11,281 bases of DNA from Chloroflexota bacterium. GTDB taxonomy: Bacteria; Chloroflexota; Anaerolineae; UBA1429. Location of the stretch: the NCBI GenBank assembly GCA_014360745.1, contig JACIWY010000078.1, positions 1 through 11,281 of the forward strand. Direction: 5' to 3'. A program made the translations under genes and the position numbers. The notes under the pieces were generated by a model. It did not search any database, was not told the DNA's origin, and worked only from the letters and a program-made list of their open reading frames with translations. This document shows positions 4,132-11,281 of this stretch, in pieces (position 1 is the first letter of the stretch; each line of letters starts with the position of its first letter).

Positions 4132-6210
4132 GTGGAAGACCGCCCTCTGCAACAGGTGCGAAATATCGGGATCATCGCCCACATCGATGCGGGCAAGACA
4201 ACGACGACGGAGCGCATCCTGTTTTACACGGGCAGGACGTATCGTCTCGGCAACGTCGATGAGGGGACGACGGTCACCGATTGGATGGAACAAGAGCGCG
4301 AGCGAGGCATCACTATCGCCTCGGCTGCGGTGAGCTGTTTCTGGCGCGATCACCGTATTAACATTATCGATACACCGGGCCATATCGACTTTACCGCCGA
4401 GGTGCAGCGCAGTTTGCGTGTGCTCGACGGAGGAGTCGTCGTTTTTGACGCCGTCCACGGGGTCGAGCCCCAATCGGAGACGGTGTGGCGACAAGCAGAT
4501 CGCTTTCACGTGCCGAGGATCTGCTTCATTAACAAGATGGATAAGACGGGAGCCGATTTCTGGCGCTCTATCAGAACGATTGAGGAGCGCCTGGAAGCTG
4601 CGCCTGTGGCGATACAGGTGCCCATCGGGGTTGAATCCTCGTTTGTTGGCGTGGTCGATCTCATCGACTGCGTGGCGCTGGTCTATCACGATGAGCTGGG
4701 ACGTGAGCCCATTAGGGAGCCGATCCCTGCCGAGCTGAAGGACCTGGTGGCCGAAAAGCGGCAGATCTTGGTCGAGACCATCGCCGAGACGGATGACGTC
4801 TTGCTGACCAAGTATCTGGATGGGGAGGAGCTTACTCCGGAGGAGTTGCGCATGGGTTTGCGTCGGGCCACCCTGGCCGGCCAGTTAGTGCCGGTGTTGT
4901 GTGGCGCGGCGTTGCGCAACAAGGGCGTGCAGCCGGTTCTAGATGCCATTGTGGATTATCTCCCCTCTCCATTGGATGTGCCGCCCATTCGTGGCGTGCA
5001 CCCCGAGACGGGAGAGGAGATCGTGCGTCACGCAGACCCGCAGGAGCCTTTGGCGGCCCTCGTGTTCAAGATCGTGACGGATCCCTTTGTAGGCCGCCTG
5101 GCCTATATGCGGCTCTATTCCGGCACGCTTCGCTCCAATTCCTCGGTACATAACTACCCCAAAGATCGCAAAGAACGCATCGGCCGCCTTTTGCACATGT
5201 ACGCCAATCATCGCGAGGAGGTTGACCAGGTCTCGGCGGGCGACATTGTTGCCGTCGGTGGGCTCAAGTTCACCTTTACCGGCGACACGCTCTGTGATCC
5301 CGCCCATCCGGTGGTGCTCGAATCGATCGTTTTCCCTGAACCGGTGATCTATGTGGCTATCGAGCCGCGCACGGCTGCTGAAGAGCAAAAGATGCTCGAT
5401 GCATTGCGGGCTCTGGCCGATGAGGACCCTACGTTCAAGTTCCGAGTGGACGAGAATACGGGGCAGACGCTGATCTCGGGGATGGGCGAATTGCATCTCG
5501 AGATCCTGGTTGAGCGGCTGATGCGCGAGTTTAATGTGCGGGCCAAGGTGGGCAAGCCACAGGTGGCGTATCGGGAGACGATCACCAAGCGGGTGCGTAG
5601 CGATGGGGAGTTTACCCTGCAACGCAGCGGTAAATTGCTCTCTGCCGCGGTGACGCTAGAACTGGCCCCTTTGGCCAAAGGGCAGGGCTTTGTCTTTGAG
5701 AACGAACTGCCGCCGATCCGCTTGCCTGCCGAATATGCCAAAGCGGTGCGCGCGGCGGTGGAGGAATCGTTGGCGGCCGGTGTGTTGGCAGGATATCCGA
5801 TTGTGGATATCCGCGTGACCCTCGTTGACGCGATGTTCGTGGAGGGGGAAACGTCGGAAGCGGCGTTCCATAGCGCGGCAAGCATTGCCTTTAACAAAGG
5901 GGTGCGCGAAGCGGGTCCGGTGTTGCTCGAGCCGATCATGCGTATCGAGGTGGTGGCGCCGGAGGAGAATACGGGCGATGTGATCGCCGACATGAACGCG
6001 CGTCGCGGTGAGATTCAGGGCATGGAGCCGCTGCCAGGTGGAGTGCAGGCCATTCGGGGGTTGGTGCCCCTGGCAGAGATGTTCGGTTACGCCACCGATG
6101 TTCGCTCGGTGACGCAGGGGCGTGGCGCATTTACGATGGAGTTCGATCATTATGCGCCGGTGCCGGAGAGCGTGGCGCAACAGATCTTGGGAGGGCCATT
6201 GTTCACTTAG
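4132..6210 (+). CDS. fusA: Elongation factor G with divergent domain IV tip
   Basis: EF-G is the GTPase that drives tRNA-mRNA translocation and, with RRF, ribosome recycling. GTG 4132 is the preferred start: GGAGGAA (4119-4125) lies 6 nt upstream and the product MEDRPLQQVRNIGIIAHIDAG resembles usual EF-G starts. The alternative ATG 4117 would overlap that ribosome site. Length is 692 aa, normal for EF-G. The G domain is intact: AHIDAGKT (16-23), RGITI (58-62), DTPGH (80-84), NKMD (134-137). Domain II (about 303-395), domain III with SGMGELHLEI (449-458), and domain V (from about 600) with NARRGEIQGMEP (622-633) and PLAEMFGYATDVRS (646-659) are standard. Domain IV is odd: the usual QSGGRGQYG stretch reads QRSGKLLSAA (497-506), GGVIP reads PIRLP (528-532), and YHDVDSSE reads FVEGETSE (569-576). 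The frame is unbroken there. It may be a specialised paralogue occupying the str position. Preceded by a 111-bp spacer with no clear promoter. Confidence 0.95.
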   Translation: MEDRPLQQVRNIGIIAHIDAGKTTTTERILFYTGRTYRLGNVDEGTTVTDWMEQERERGITIASAAVSCFWRDHRINIIDTPGHIDFTAEVQRSLRVLDGGVVVFDAVHGVEPQSETVWRQADRFHVPRICFINKMDKTGADFWRSIRTIEERLEAAPVAIQVPIGVESSFVGVVDLIDCVALVYHDELGREPIREPIPAELKDLVAEKRQILVETIAETDDVLLTKYLDGEELTPEELRMGLRRATLAGQLVPVLCGAALRNKGVQPVLDAIVDYLPSPLDVPPIRGVHPETGEEIVRHADPQEPLAALVFKIVTDPFVGRLAYMRLYSGTLRSNSSVHNYPKDRKERIGRLLHMYANHREEVDQVSAGDIVAVGGLKFTFTGDTLCDPAHPVVLESIVFPEPVIYVAIEPRTAAEEQKMLDALRALADEDPTFKFRVDENTGQTLISGMGELHLEILVERLMREFNVRAKVGKPQVAYRETITKRVRSDGEFTLQRSGKLLSAAVTLELAPLAKGQGFVFENELPPIRLPAEYAKAVRAAVEESLAAGVLAGYPIVDIRVTLVDAMFVEGETSEAAFHSAASIAFNKGVREAGPVLLEPIMRIEVVAPEENTGDVIADMNARRGEIQGMEPLPGGVQAIRGLVPLAEMFGYATDVRSVTQGRGAFTMEFDHYAPVPESVAQQILGGPLFT

Positions 6211-6282
6211 GTATCGGCCGTCAAGGATCGGAAAGCGCGGCGCGTTCTGTGTAGAGAATGTGGAAAGGCGTTTTTAGCGCTT

Positions 6283-6310
6283 TTGGCGAGCAAAACAGAT
6301 TGCGTATACT
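6283..6310 (+). promoter_or_regulatory. Predicted separate promoter for tuf
   Basis: TTGGCG (6283-6288) and TATACT (6305-6310) are 16 bp apart, matching the -35 in four and the -10 in five of six positions. Transcription would start near 6317, about 64 nt before tuf. The 170-bp fusA-tuf spacer is AT-richer than its surroundings, which supports a promoter. The -10 overlaps the left arm of an inverted repeat. Confidence 0.5.
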
Positions 6311-6340
6311 TGTAATGTTTGCGTTTCTGAAACAGTATAC
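6304..6340 (+). repeat. Inverted repeat GTATACT...AGTATAC with inner GTTTC-T-GAAAC palindrome
   Basis: GTATACT at 6304-6310 is mirrored by AGTATAC at 6334-6340. Their GTATAC cores are themselves palindromes set 31 bp apart, close to three helical turns. Between them lies a second palindrome, GTTTCTGAAAC (6323-6333). The left arm overlaps the predicted -10 and the rest covers the start of transcription, the usual place for an operator. No known regulator is recognised. Confidence 0.4.
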
Positions 6341-6380
6341 ACCGTCTCGAACGGGAACGGAGATTTAAGGAGAGCGGGAG

Positions 6381-7583
<1,203 letters not shown>

Positions 7584-7596
7584 TGCCTGCTTGAGG

Positions 7597-7628
7597 GGGT
7601 GCCCAGGGGCCAAACGGCAAGGGTGCCC
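7597..7628 (+). repeat. Paired GGGTGCCC repeats between tuf and rpsJ
   Basis: GGGTGCCC occurs at 7597-7604 and again at 7621-7628. The motif pairs with itself through central U-G wobbles, so the two copies can form a stem of 8-9 bp around a 16-nt loop. A third copy lies at 8011-8018, in the spacer after rpsJ. No T-run follows, so it is not a typical intrinsic terminator. A leader or RNA-processing role is only a guess. Confidence 0.35.
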
Positions 7629-7668
7629 CACAAGTGGACGTCATAAGACAAGGTATTTTGGTGAGGTA

Positions 7669-7980
7669 ATGGGCAGACAACAGCGAATCAGGATCCGGCT
7701 CAAAGCGTATGATCATCGGGTGTTGGATCAGTCGGCCCGGCAGATCGTCGATGCTGCCGAGCGAAGCGGCGCAGCCGTGGTGGGGCCGGTGCCTTTGCCG
7801 ACGCGTATCGAGCGTTTCGATGTGGCCCGGTCACCTTTTATTGACCGCGACTCGAGGGATCAGATGGAGATTCGCACGCACAAGCGTTTGATCGACGTGT
7901 TGGAGCCCAACTCCAAAACGATCGATACACTGATGCGCCTGGATCTGCCGGCCGGCGTGGACATCGAGATCAAGCTCTGA
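7669..7980 (+). CDS. rpsJ: Small ribosomal subunit protein S10
   Basis: S10 is a head protein of the 30S subunit and, in its free form, partners NusB in transcription antitermination. ATG 7669 gives 103 aa, the normal length, beginning MGRQQRIRIRLKAYDHRVLD. The frame is open further upstream inside tuf, but that stretch has no S10 character. The ribosome site is unusual: GGTGAGGT ends only one base before the start codon, so spacing is short. Family blocks include AYDHRVLDQSARQIVDAA (13-30), GPVPLPTR (39-46), DQMEIRTHKRLIDVLEP (63-79) and TIDTLMRLDLPAGVDIEIKL (84-103). It opens the S10 part of the cluster, 85 bp after tuf. A 125-bp spacer to rplC is long for this operon. Confidence 0.98.
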   Translation: MGRQQRIRIRLKAYDHRVLDQSARQIVDAAERSGAAVVGPVPLPTRIERFDVARSPFIDRDSRDQMEIRTHKRLIDVLEPNSKTIDTLMRLDLPAGVDIEIKL

Positions 7981-8010
7981 GTTAACAACGTATCTATCAA
8001 AAGGGGAAAG

Positions 8011-8065
8011 GGGTGCCCTTGCAGCCCGCCAAGTTCGGGGCCGGCTATCCCGTAAAATGGCCGGC
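8011..8065 (+). promoter_or_regulatory. Structured spacer between rpsJ and rplC
   Basis: Two hairpins can be drawn in this 125-bp spacer. GGGTGC (8011-8016) pairs with GCA and CCC (8021-8027, one bulged G) around the tetraloop CCTT. GCCGGC at 8040-8045 pairs with GCCGGC at 8060-8065 across 14 nt. The rplC ribosome site GGAGGT (8095-8100) lies 30 nt further on. No convincing promoter is seen. A translational control element is possible but unproven. Confidence 0.3.
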
Positions 8066-8105
8066 GCGATGTTGTGGCTGCCTTTTGCTCCCCCGGAGGT
8101 TTATT

Positions 8106-8741
8106 GTGGGAACGAGAAAAGGTTTACTCGGTAGAAAAATCGGGATGACCCAGCTTTTCATCCAAAGCGGGGAGGTCGTCCCAGTTACCGTGATCCAGGC
8201 TGGGCCCTGCTATGTGACCCAGATCAAAACAGAGGCCACGGACGGTTATAACGCCATTCAGATCGGTTTTGAACATGCCAAGCGCTTGAACAAGCCGGAG
8301 CGTGGCCATTTAAAGGAGTGCCCCCCTCTGCGTTATCTGCGCGAGATCCGCACCGACGATGTGGATCGCTACGAATTGGGCCAGATGTTGGATGTGAGCC
8401 AGTTCCAGCCGGGTGATTTGGTGGATGTGACCGGCACCTCGAAGGGGCGTGGCTTTGCCGGCGGCGTCAAGCGTTATGGCTTCAAGGGCGGCCCCAAGAC
8501 TCATGGCCAATCCGATCGCTGGCGTGCCGTAGGAGCCATCAGCTCGGGCACGACACCTGGCCGAGTATGGAAGGGGCACCGTGGCCCTGGGCATATGGGC
8601 CATGAACGGGTGACCACGCTCAATTTGCGAGTCGTTCATGTCGACGCCGAGCGCAATCTGCTGGCGGTCAAGGGCGCTGTTCCCGGCGCTAAGAACGGCC
8701 TTGTGCTTATTCGCGATGCGGCCAAGGGTGGGGCGAAATAG
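8106..8741 (+). CDS. rplC: Large ribosomal subunit protein L3
   Basis: L3 is one of the first proteins to bind 23S rRNA and reaches toward the peptidyl transferase centre. GTG 8106 is chosen: GGAGGT (8095-8100) is 5 nt upstream and the product MGTRKGLLGRKIGMTQLF has the classic L3 start. Length is 211 aa, as expected. An earlier GTG at 8013 would add 31 residues unlike any L3 I know. Blocks: VVPVTVIQAGPCYVTQIKT (24-42), YNAIQIGF (48-55), DVTGTSKGRGFAGGVKRYGFKGG (107-129) and THGQSDRWRAVGAIS (132-146). They are followed by GRVWKGHRGPGHMGHERVT (152-170), then the C-terminal AERNLLAVKGAVPGAKNGLVLI (181-202). The glutamine methylated by PrmB in E. coli appears replaced in the GAISSGTTPG loop. The next gene, rplD, starts 72 bp later across a strong hairpin. 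Confidence 0.98.
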   Translation: MGTRKGLLGRKIGMTQLFIQSGEVVPVTVIQAGPCYVTQIKTEATDGYNAIQIGFEHAKRLNKPERGHLKECPPLRYLREIRTDDVDRYELGQMLDVSQFQPGDLVDVTGTSKGRGFAGGVKRYGFKGGPKTHGQSDRWRAVGAISSGTTPGRVWKGHRGPGHMGHERVTTLNLRVVHVDAERNLLAVKGAVPGAKNGLVLIRDAAKGGAK

Positions 8742-8758
8742 CCCCTTGATCCTCAGGG

Positions 8759-8775
8759 CCTCGGCCTGGCCGAGG
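8759..8775 (+). promoter_or_regulatory. GC-rich hairpin in the rplC-rplD spacer
   Basis: CCTCGGC (8759-8765) pairs perfectly with GCCGAGG (8769-8775) around a 3-nt loop. GCCCCT (8741-8746) offers an alternative partner for AGGGGC (8773-8778), so two folds compete. No T-run follows, so it is unlikely to terminate. It lies 38 nt before the rplD start. L4 autoregulates the S10 operon in some bacteria; a link here is speculative. Confidence 0.35.
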
Positions 8776-8813
8776 GGCGATCCGGGAGCAGATAGATGCA
8801 GGAGAAAACAGCC

Positions 8814-9443
8814 ATGTTAGTACCAGTACGCAATATGGCCGGCGAGACTGTCGGTGAAATAGAGCTTCGCGATGACATCTTTGGCATCGAGCCCAATATT
8901 CCGGTGATGCATCAAGCGCTCGTTCGTCAGATGGCGAACGCCCGCCTTGGCACCCACAAAACCAAGACGCGCTCTGAGGTGAGTGGTGGCGGGCGCAAAC
9001 CGTGGCGTCAAAAGGGTACCGGTCGGGCGCGCCAAGGTTCTATTCGCGCTCCCCAATGGAGGGGTGGCGGTACCGTCTTTGGCCCCCAGCCGCGTAGCTA
9101 TGCGCAAAAGATGAACCGCAAGATGCGGCGCCTGGCGCTGTGCTCGGCGCTTTCGGTCAAGGCAGCCGATGCCCAGATCGTGGTTATGGATCAGCTCGCC
9201 ATGGAACGGCCCAAGACCAAAGAGATGGTCGCGCTCTTGGAACGGCTGAACGTCGATACGTCGGTGCTTATTTTGCTTCCGCAAGAGAACGCCAACGTCG
9301 AGCTGTCGGCGCGTAACTTGCCCTATACCAAGACGCAACGGGCCCATAATTTGAGCGTGCGCGACCTTTTGAGTTACGACTATGTGCTCATGAGCCGCGA
9401 GGCGGTGGACGTGATCCATGAGATGTTTGGCGCGGACGACTAG
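8814..9443 (+). CDS. rplD: Large ribosomal subunit protein L4
   Basis: L4 binds 23S rRNA, and its long loop lines the polypeptide exit tunnel; in E. coli it also represses its own operon. ATG 8814 gives 209 aa starting MLVPVRNMAGETVGEIEL, in register with other L4 proteins, with AGGAG at 8800-8804. An in-frame ATG at 8796 with GGGAG upstream would add six residues and cannot be excluded. The tunnel-loop block is intact: TKTRSEVSGGGRKPWRQKGT (50-69) then GRARQGSIRAPQWRGGG (70-86), with FGPQPRSYAQKMNRKMRRLAL (89-109) after it. The C-terminal fold shows PKTKEMVALL (133-142), LSARNLPY (164-171) and VRDLLSYDYVLMSREAV (182-198). No macrolide-resistance type deletion is visible in the loop. The gap to rplW is 27 bp. 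Confidence 0.98.
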   Translation: MLVPVRNMAGETVGEIELRDDIFGIEPNIPVMHQALVRQMANARLGTHKTKTRSEVSGGGRKPWRQKGTGRARQGSIRAPQWRGGGTVFGPQPRSYAQKMNRKMRRLALCSALSVKAADAQIVVMDQLAMERPKTKEMVALLERLNVDTSVLILLPQENANVELSARNLPYTKTQRAHNLSVRDLLSYDYVLMSREAVDVIHEMFGADD

Positions 9444-9470
9444 TCTGAGTGACCGACAGGAGATACCCTG

Positions 9471-9758
9471 ATGAACGCGTATGAAGTGATCAAGAGGCCG
9501 ATTCTGACGGAAAAAACGAGCAACCAGGCGGATACGCTGCGCCAATACACTTTTGAAGTCGACATGCGGGCCACCAAGCAAGATGTGCGCAAGGCCGTCG
9601 AGACCATCTTTGATGTAACCGTCGAAGATGTGCGCGTAATGCGCGTTCCCGGCAAGACGCGCCGGTTCGGGCGACATGTTGGGCGCACGTCGGTATGGAA
9701 GAAGGCCAGCGTTACGTTGGCCCCCGGTGACACCATCAGCCTTTTTGAAGGTGTCTAG
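9471..9758 (+). CDS. rplW: Large ribosomal subunit protein L23
   Basis: L23 sits at the mouth of the exit tunnel, where trigger factor and the signal recognition particle dock. ATG 9471 follows AGGAGAT (9458-9464) at good spacing. The product is 95 aa, the normal size. It opens with MNAYEVIKRPILTEKTSNQA, the family signature (VI.RPI.TEK). TFEVDMRATKQDVRKAVETIF (27-47) and VEDVRVMRVPGK (51-62) match the core fold, followed by a basic loop RRFGRHVGRTSVWKKA (64-79) that contacts rRNA, and a short tail. It lies between rplD and rplB in the standard S10 order. Nothing unusual was noticed. Confidence 0.98.
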   Translation: MNAYEVIKRPILTEKTSNQADTLRQYTFEVDMRATKQDVRKAVETIFDVTVEDVRVMRVPGKTRRFGRHVGRTSVWKKASVTLAPGDTISLFEGV

Positions 9759-9797
9759 GCCCATCCACAGCTAGTGATTGGTTGAGGGAATTGATCC

Positions 9798-10631
9798 ATG
9801 GCTATCAAAGTATACAAGCCCACGACACCTTCTCGCCGCGGTATGACCGGCTACTCGTTTGAGGAGATCACCGAGGCGAAACCGTTCAAGCCGCTGCTTG
9901 CACCGATCAGCCAAAAGGCCGGGCGAAACGTTCGAGGCAAGGTAACGGTGCGGCATCGTGGTGGGGGACATAAGCGTCGCTATCGCGTTATCGACTTTCG
10001 ACGAGACAAGTTCGGCATTCCGGCGCGTGTGGAGGCCATCCATTACGATCCGAACCGCACGGCGCGTATCGCTTTGTTGCTGTACGCCGATGGGGAACGG
10101 CGCTACATCCTTGCCCCTGCGGGCTTGGAGGTGAACGCAGAGGTGATGTCTGGCCCTAGCGCCGATGTGCGCGTGGGCAATGCGTTGCCCCTGGCCAACA
10201 TCCCGCTGGGCACGACCATCCATAACATCGAGCTGTATCCTGGGCGCGGGGGCCAATTGGCCAGAGCGGCCGGATCCGCGGCGCGGTTGATGGCCAAAGA
10301 GGGCGACTATGCGCACATTCGATTGCCCTCCGGCGAGGTGCGTTTGGTGCGTTTGGAGTGTCTCGCGACCGTTGGCCAGGTAAGCAATGTCGAGCATGGC
10401 AATATTCAATTGGGCAAAGCGGGGCGCAAGCGCTGGCTTGGCCGGCGGCCACATACACGCGGCTCGGCCATGACCCCGCGCGATCATCCGCATGGTGGTG
10501 GTGAGGGCAAGGCGCCTATCGGCATGTCCTCGCCCAAGAGCCCGTGGGGCAAGCCCACATTGGGCAAAAAGACACGTCGCAACAAATCGACCGACAAGTA
10601 CATTGTCCGGCGTCGGCAGCGCAAGCGCTAG
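9798..10631 (+). CDS. rplB: Large ribosomal subunit protein L2
   Basis: L2 is a core 50S protein needed for subunit joining and for full peptidyl transferase activity. ATG 9798 begins MAIKVYKPTTPSRRGMTGYS, as expected; the ribosome site GAGGG (9784-9788) is moderate. Length is 277 aa, typical. Blocks include RNVRGKVTVRHRGGGHKRRYRVIDFRRDK (43-71), IHYDPNRTARIALL (81-94), GTTIHNIELYPGRGGQLARAAGSAARLMAK (138-167) and RLPSGEVRLV (175-184). The C-terminal loop DHPHGGGEGKAPIG (229-242) keeps the histidines important for activity. Just before it the sequence reads RGSAMTPRDH (221-230) where most L2 proteins have RG.AMNPVDH; Asn is Thr and Val is Arg. The tail is strongly basic (RRRQRKR). It is followed by rpsS after 44 bp. 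Confidence 0.99.
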   Translation: MAIKVYKPTTPSRRGMTGYSFEEITEAKPFKPLLAPISQKAGRNVRGKVTVRHRGGGHKRRYRVIDFRRDKFGIPARVEAIHYDPNRTARIALLLYADGERRYILAPAGLEVNAEVMSGPSADVRVGNALPLANIPLGTTIHNIELYPGRGGQLARAAGSAARLMAKEGDYAHIRLPSGEVRLVRLECLATVGQVSNVEHGNIQLGKAGRKRWLGRRPHTRGSAMTPRDHPHGGGEGKAPIGMSSPKSPWGKPTLGKKTRRNKSTDKYIVRRRQRKR

Positions 10632-10675
10632 AGGCACGACGTCGGTGGCTCAGGAATGAATCGGGAGGCTCGATC

Positions 10676-10960
10676 ATGTCGAGATCGTTGAAAAAGGGGC
10701 CGTACGCCTCGCCCAAATTATTAAAAAAAGTAGAAGAGATGAACCGTCGCGGAGAAAAGCGAGTTATCCGCACTTGGTCTCGTGCGTCGATGGTGTTTCC
10801 GCAGATGGTCGGGCACACCATCGCTGTCCATGATGGGCGTCGGCATATTCCCATCTATATCACCGAGAACATGGTGGGGCATCGCTTGGGCGAGTTCGCA
10901 CCGACCCGATATTTTCGCGGACACGGAGGCAGCGAGCGCCGCACCAGGGCGCTGCGCTAG
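10676..10960 (+). CDS. rpsS: Small ribosomal subunit protein S19
   Basis: S19 pairs with S13 in the 30S head, near the A-site tRNA and the bridge to the 50S subunit. ATG 10676 is preceded by GGGAGG (10663-10668) at 7 nt. It yields 94 aa starting MSRSLKKGPYASPKLLKKVE, the usual S19 start. The open frame reaches back into rplB, but those residues are not S19-like. Blocks: EKRVIRTWSRASMVFPQMVGHTIAVHDG (27-54), HIPIYITENMVGHRLGEFAPTR (57-78) and FRGHGG (80-85), all family hallmarks. A 70-bp spacer separates it from rplV; that spacer holds only a weak CCCCT/AGGGG hairpin. Confidence 0.99.
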   Translation: MSRSLKKGPYASPKLLKKVEEMNRRGEKRVIRTWSRASMVFPQMVGHTIAVHDGRRHIPIYITENMVGHRLGEFAPTRYFRGHGGSERRTRALR

Positions 10961-11030
10961 GGTATGCGTCGGCCACCCCTGAATGTGTAGGGGGAGGTGC
11001 CGGGCAAATGCCGCTGGCAGGAGAAAGGGA

Positions 11031-11281
11031 ATGGCGGAAGTTAGAGCCGTAGCCAAATATATTCGTATGTCGCCGCACAAGGTGCGCTTGGTGATCGACC
11101 TGGTGCGTGGCAAAGACGTAGAAGATGCCTTGACGTTGCTGCGTTTTACGCCCAAGGCGGCAGCCAAACCGGTCGCCAAGGTCATTGCTTCGGCGGCAGC
11201 CAACGCAGAGGAAAACTTGGGGCTGGCCCGCGATGAGCTTTTCATCTCCCGTATTTGGGCCGACGAGGGGCCAACGCTCAA
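11031..11281 (+). CDS. rplV: Large ribosomal subunit protein L22, 5' portion (3' end outside window)
   Basis: L22 binds 23S rRNA, and its beta hairpin lines the exit tunnel beside L4. ATG 11031 follows AGGAG (11019-11023) at 7 nt. Eighty-three codons are visible before the window ends, out of about 110 expected. The segment MAEVRAVAKYIRMSPHKVRL (1-20) carries the L22 start (A.Y.R.SP.KVRLV), then LVRGKDVEDALTLLRFTPKA (24-43), SAAANAEENLGL (51-62), and the hairpin entry RIWADEGPTL (74-83). The conserved RxxPRARGRA-type hairpin would follow outside the window. In the standard S10 order rpsC would come next. Confidence 0.97.
   Translation, partial: MAEVRAVAKYIRMSPHKVRLVIDLVRGKDVEDALTLLRFTPKAAAKPVAKVIASAAANAEENLGLARDELFISRIWADEGPTL

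Noticed and set aside
5600..5870. Frameshift as the cause of the odd EF-G domain IV
   Set aside because: The altered stretch has the same length as the family motif, flanking residues align in the same frame on both sides, and there is no stop or compensating shift.
6264..6284. Terminator after fusA (AAAGGCG with CGCTTTT)
   Set aside because: The stem is weak, with a G-U pair, the T residues form the stem itself, and no T-run follows.
8013..8105. 31-residue N-terminal extension of L3 from GTG 8013
   Set aside because: The extension is unlike L3 family starts, and GTG 8106 has an ideal GGAGGT site.
8796..8813. Alternative rplD start six codons earlier at ATG 8796
   Set aside because: It has a plausible GGGAG site, but the family start aligns with ATG 8814; kept only as a possibility.
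10964..10990. 8-codon mini-ORF between rpsS and rplV
   Set aside because: No ribosome site, trivial length, and the weak hairpin there explains nothing more.

Overview
The window is a bacterial chromosomal segment with every recognisable gene on the + strand. It carries the tail of a patatin-like lipase gene, a small methionine-sulfoxide repair operon, and then the start of the main ribosomal-protein superoperon (str operon joined to the S10 operon). GC content is moderately high, Shine-Dalgarno sites are good, and TTG and GTG starts are used. S12, EF-Tu and EF-G have a Chloroflexota-like look (an S12 insertion after the N-terminus, an EF-Tu switch I reading RGLTISISH). The MsrP homologue appears to be a lipoprotein rather than a free periplasmic enzyme, which would suit a single-membrane cell. 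My best guess is a Chloroflexota bacterium (Anaerolineae or Caldilineae type), inferred from remembered family sequences and not from a search.

Layout. 1-306: C-terminus of a patatin-like protein. 322-351: predicted promoter. 444-2716: msrP, msrQ and an unidentified four-helix membrane protein, tightly spaced as one operon. 2717-2996: a dense control region with a weak terminator, a first promoter, two hairpins (the second followed by TTTT), a second promoter with perfect -35 and -10 boxes at 17 bp spacing, and a structured leader for rpsL. 2997-7583: rpsL, rpsG, fusA and tuf, with a terminator/attenuator-like structure between rpsL and rpsG and a predicted separate promoter before tuf. 7669-11281: rpsJ, rplC, rplD, rplW, rplB, rpsS and the start of rplV, in the classical S10 order.

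How the genes work together. MsrP (molybdopterin catalytic subunit) and MsrQ (heme-binding membrane subunit) form an envelope system that repairs oxidised methionines, drawing electrons from the membrane. The third gene may be accessory, but nothing in it shows its role. The str/S10 genes make ribosomal proteins S12, S7, S10, L3, L4, L23, L2, S19 and L22 and the two central elongation factors.

There is no obvious exotic system: I saw no CRISPR array, insertion sequence, toxin-antitoxin pair or defence island. Three observations merit attention. First, the EF-G in the str operon has an intact GTPase domain but has lost the usual signature residues at both tip loops of domain IV, including the tip histidine region. 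Second, the leader upstream of rpsL looks like a tandem-promoter, attenuator-type or small-RNA region. Third, the rpsL-rpsG spacer can form two mutually exclusive hairpins, one terminator-like, at the place where S7 autoregulation acts in E. coli.
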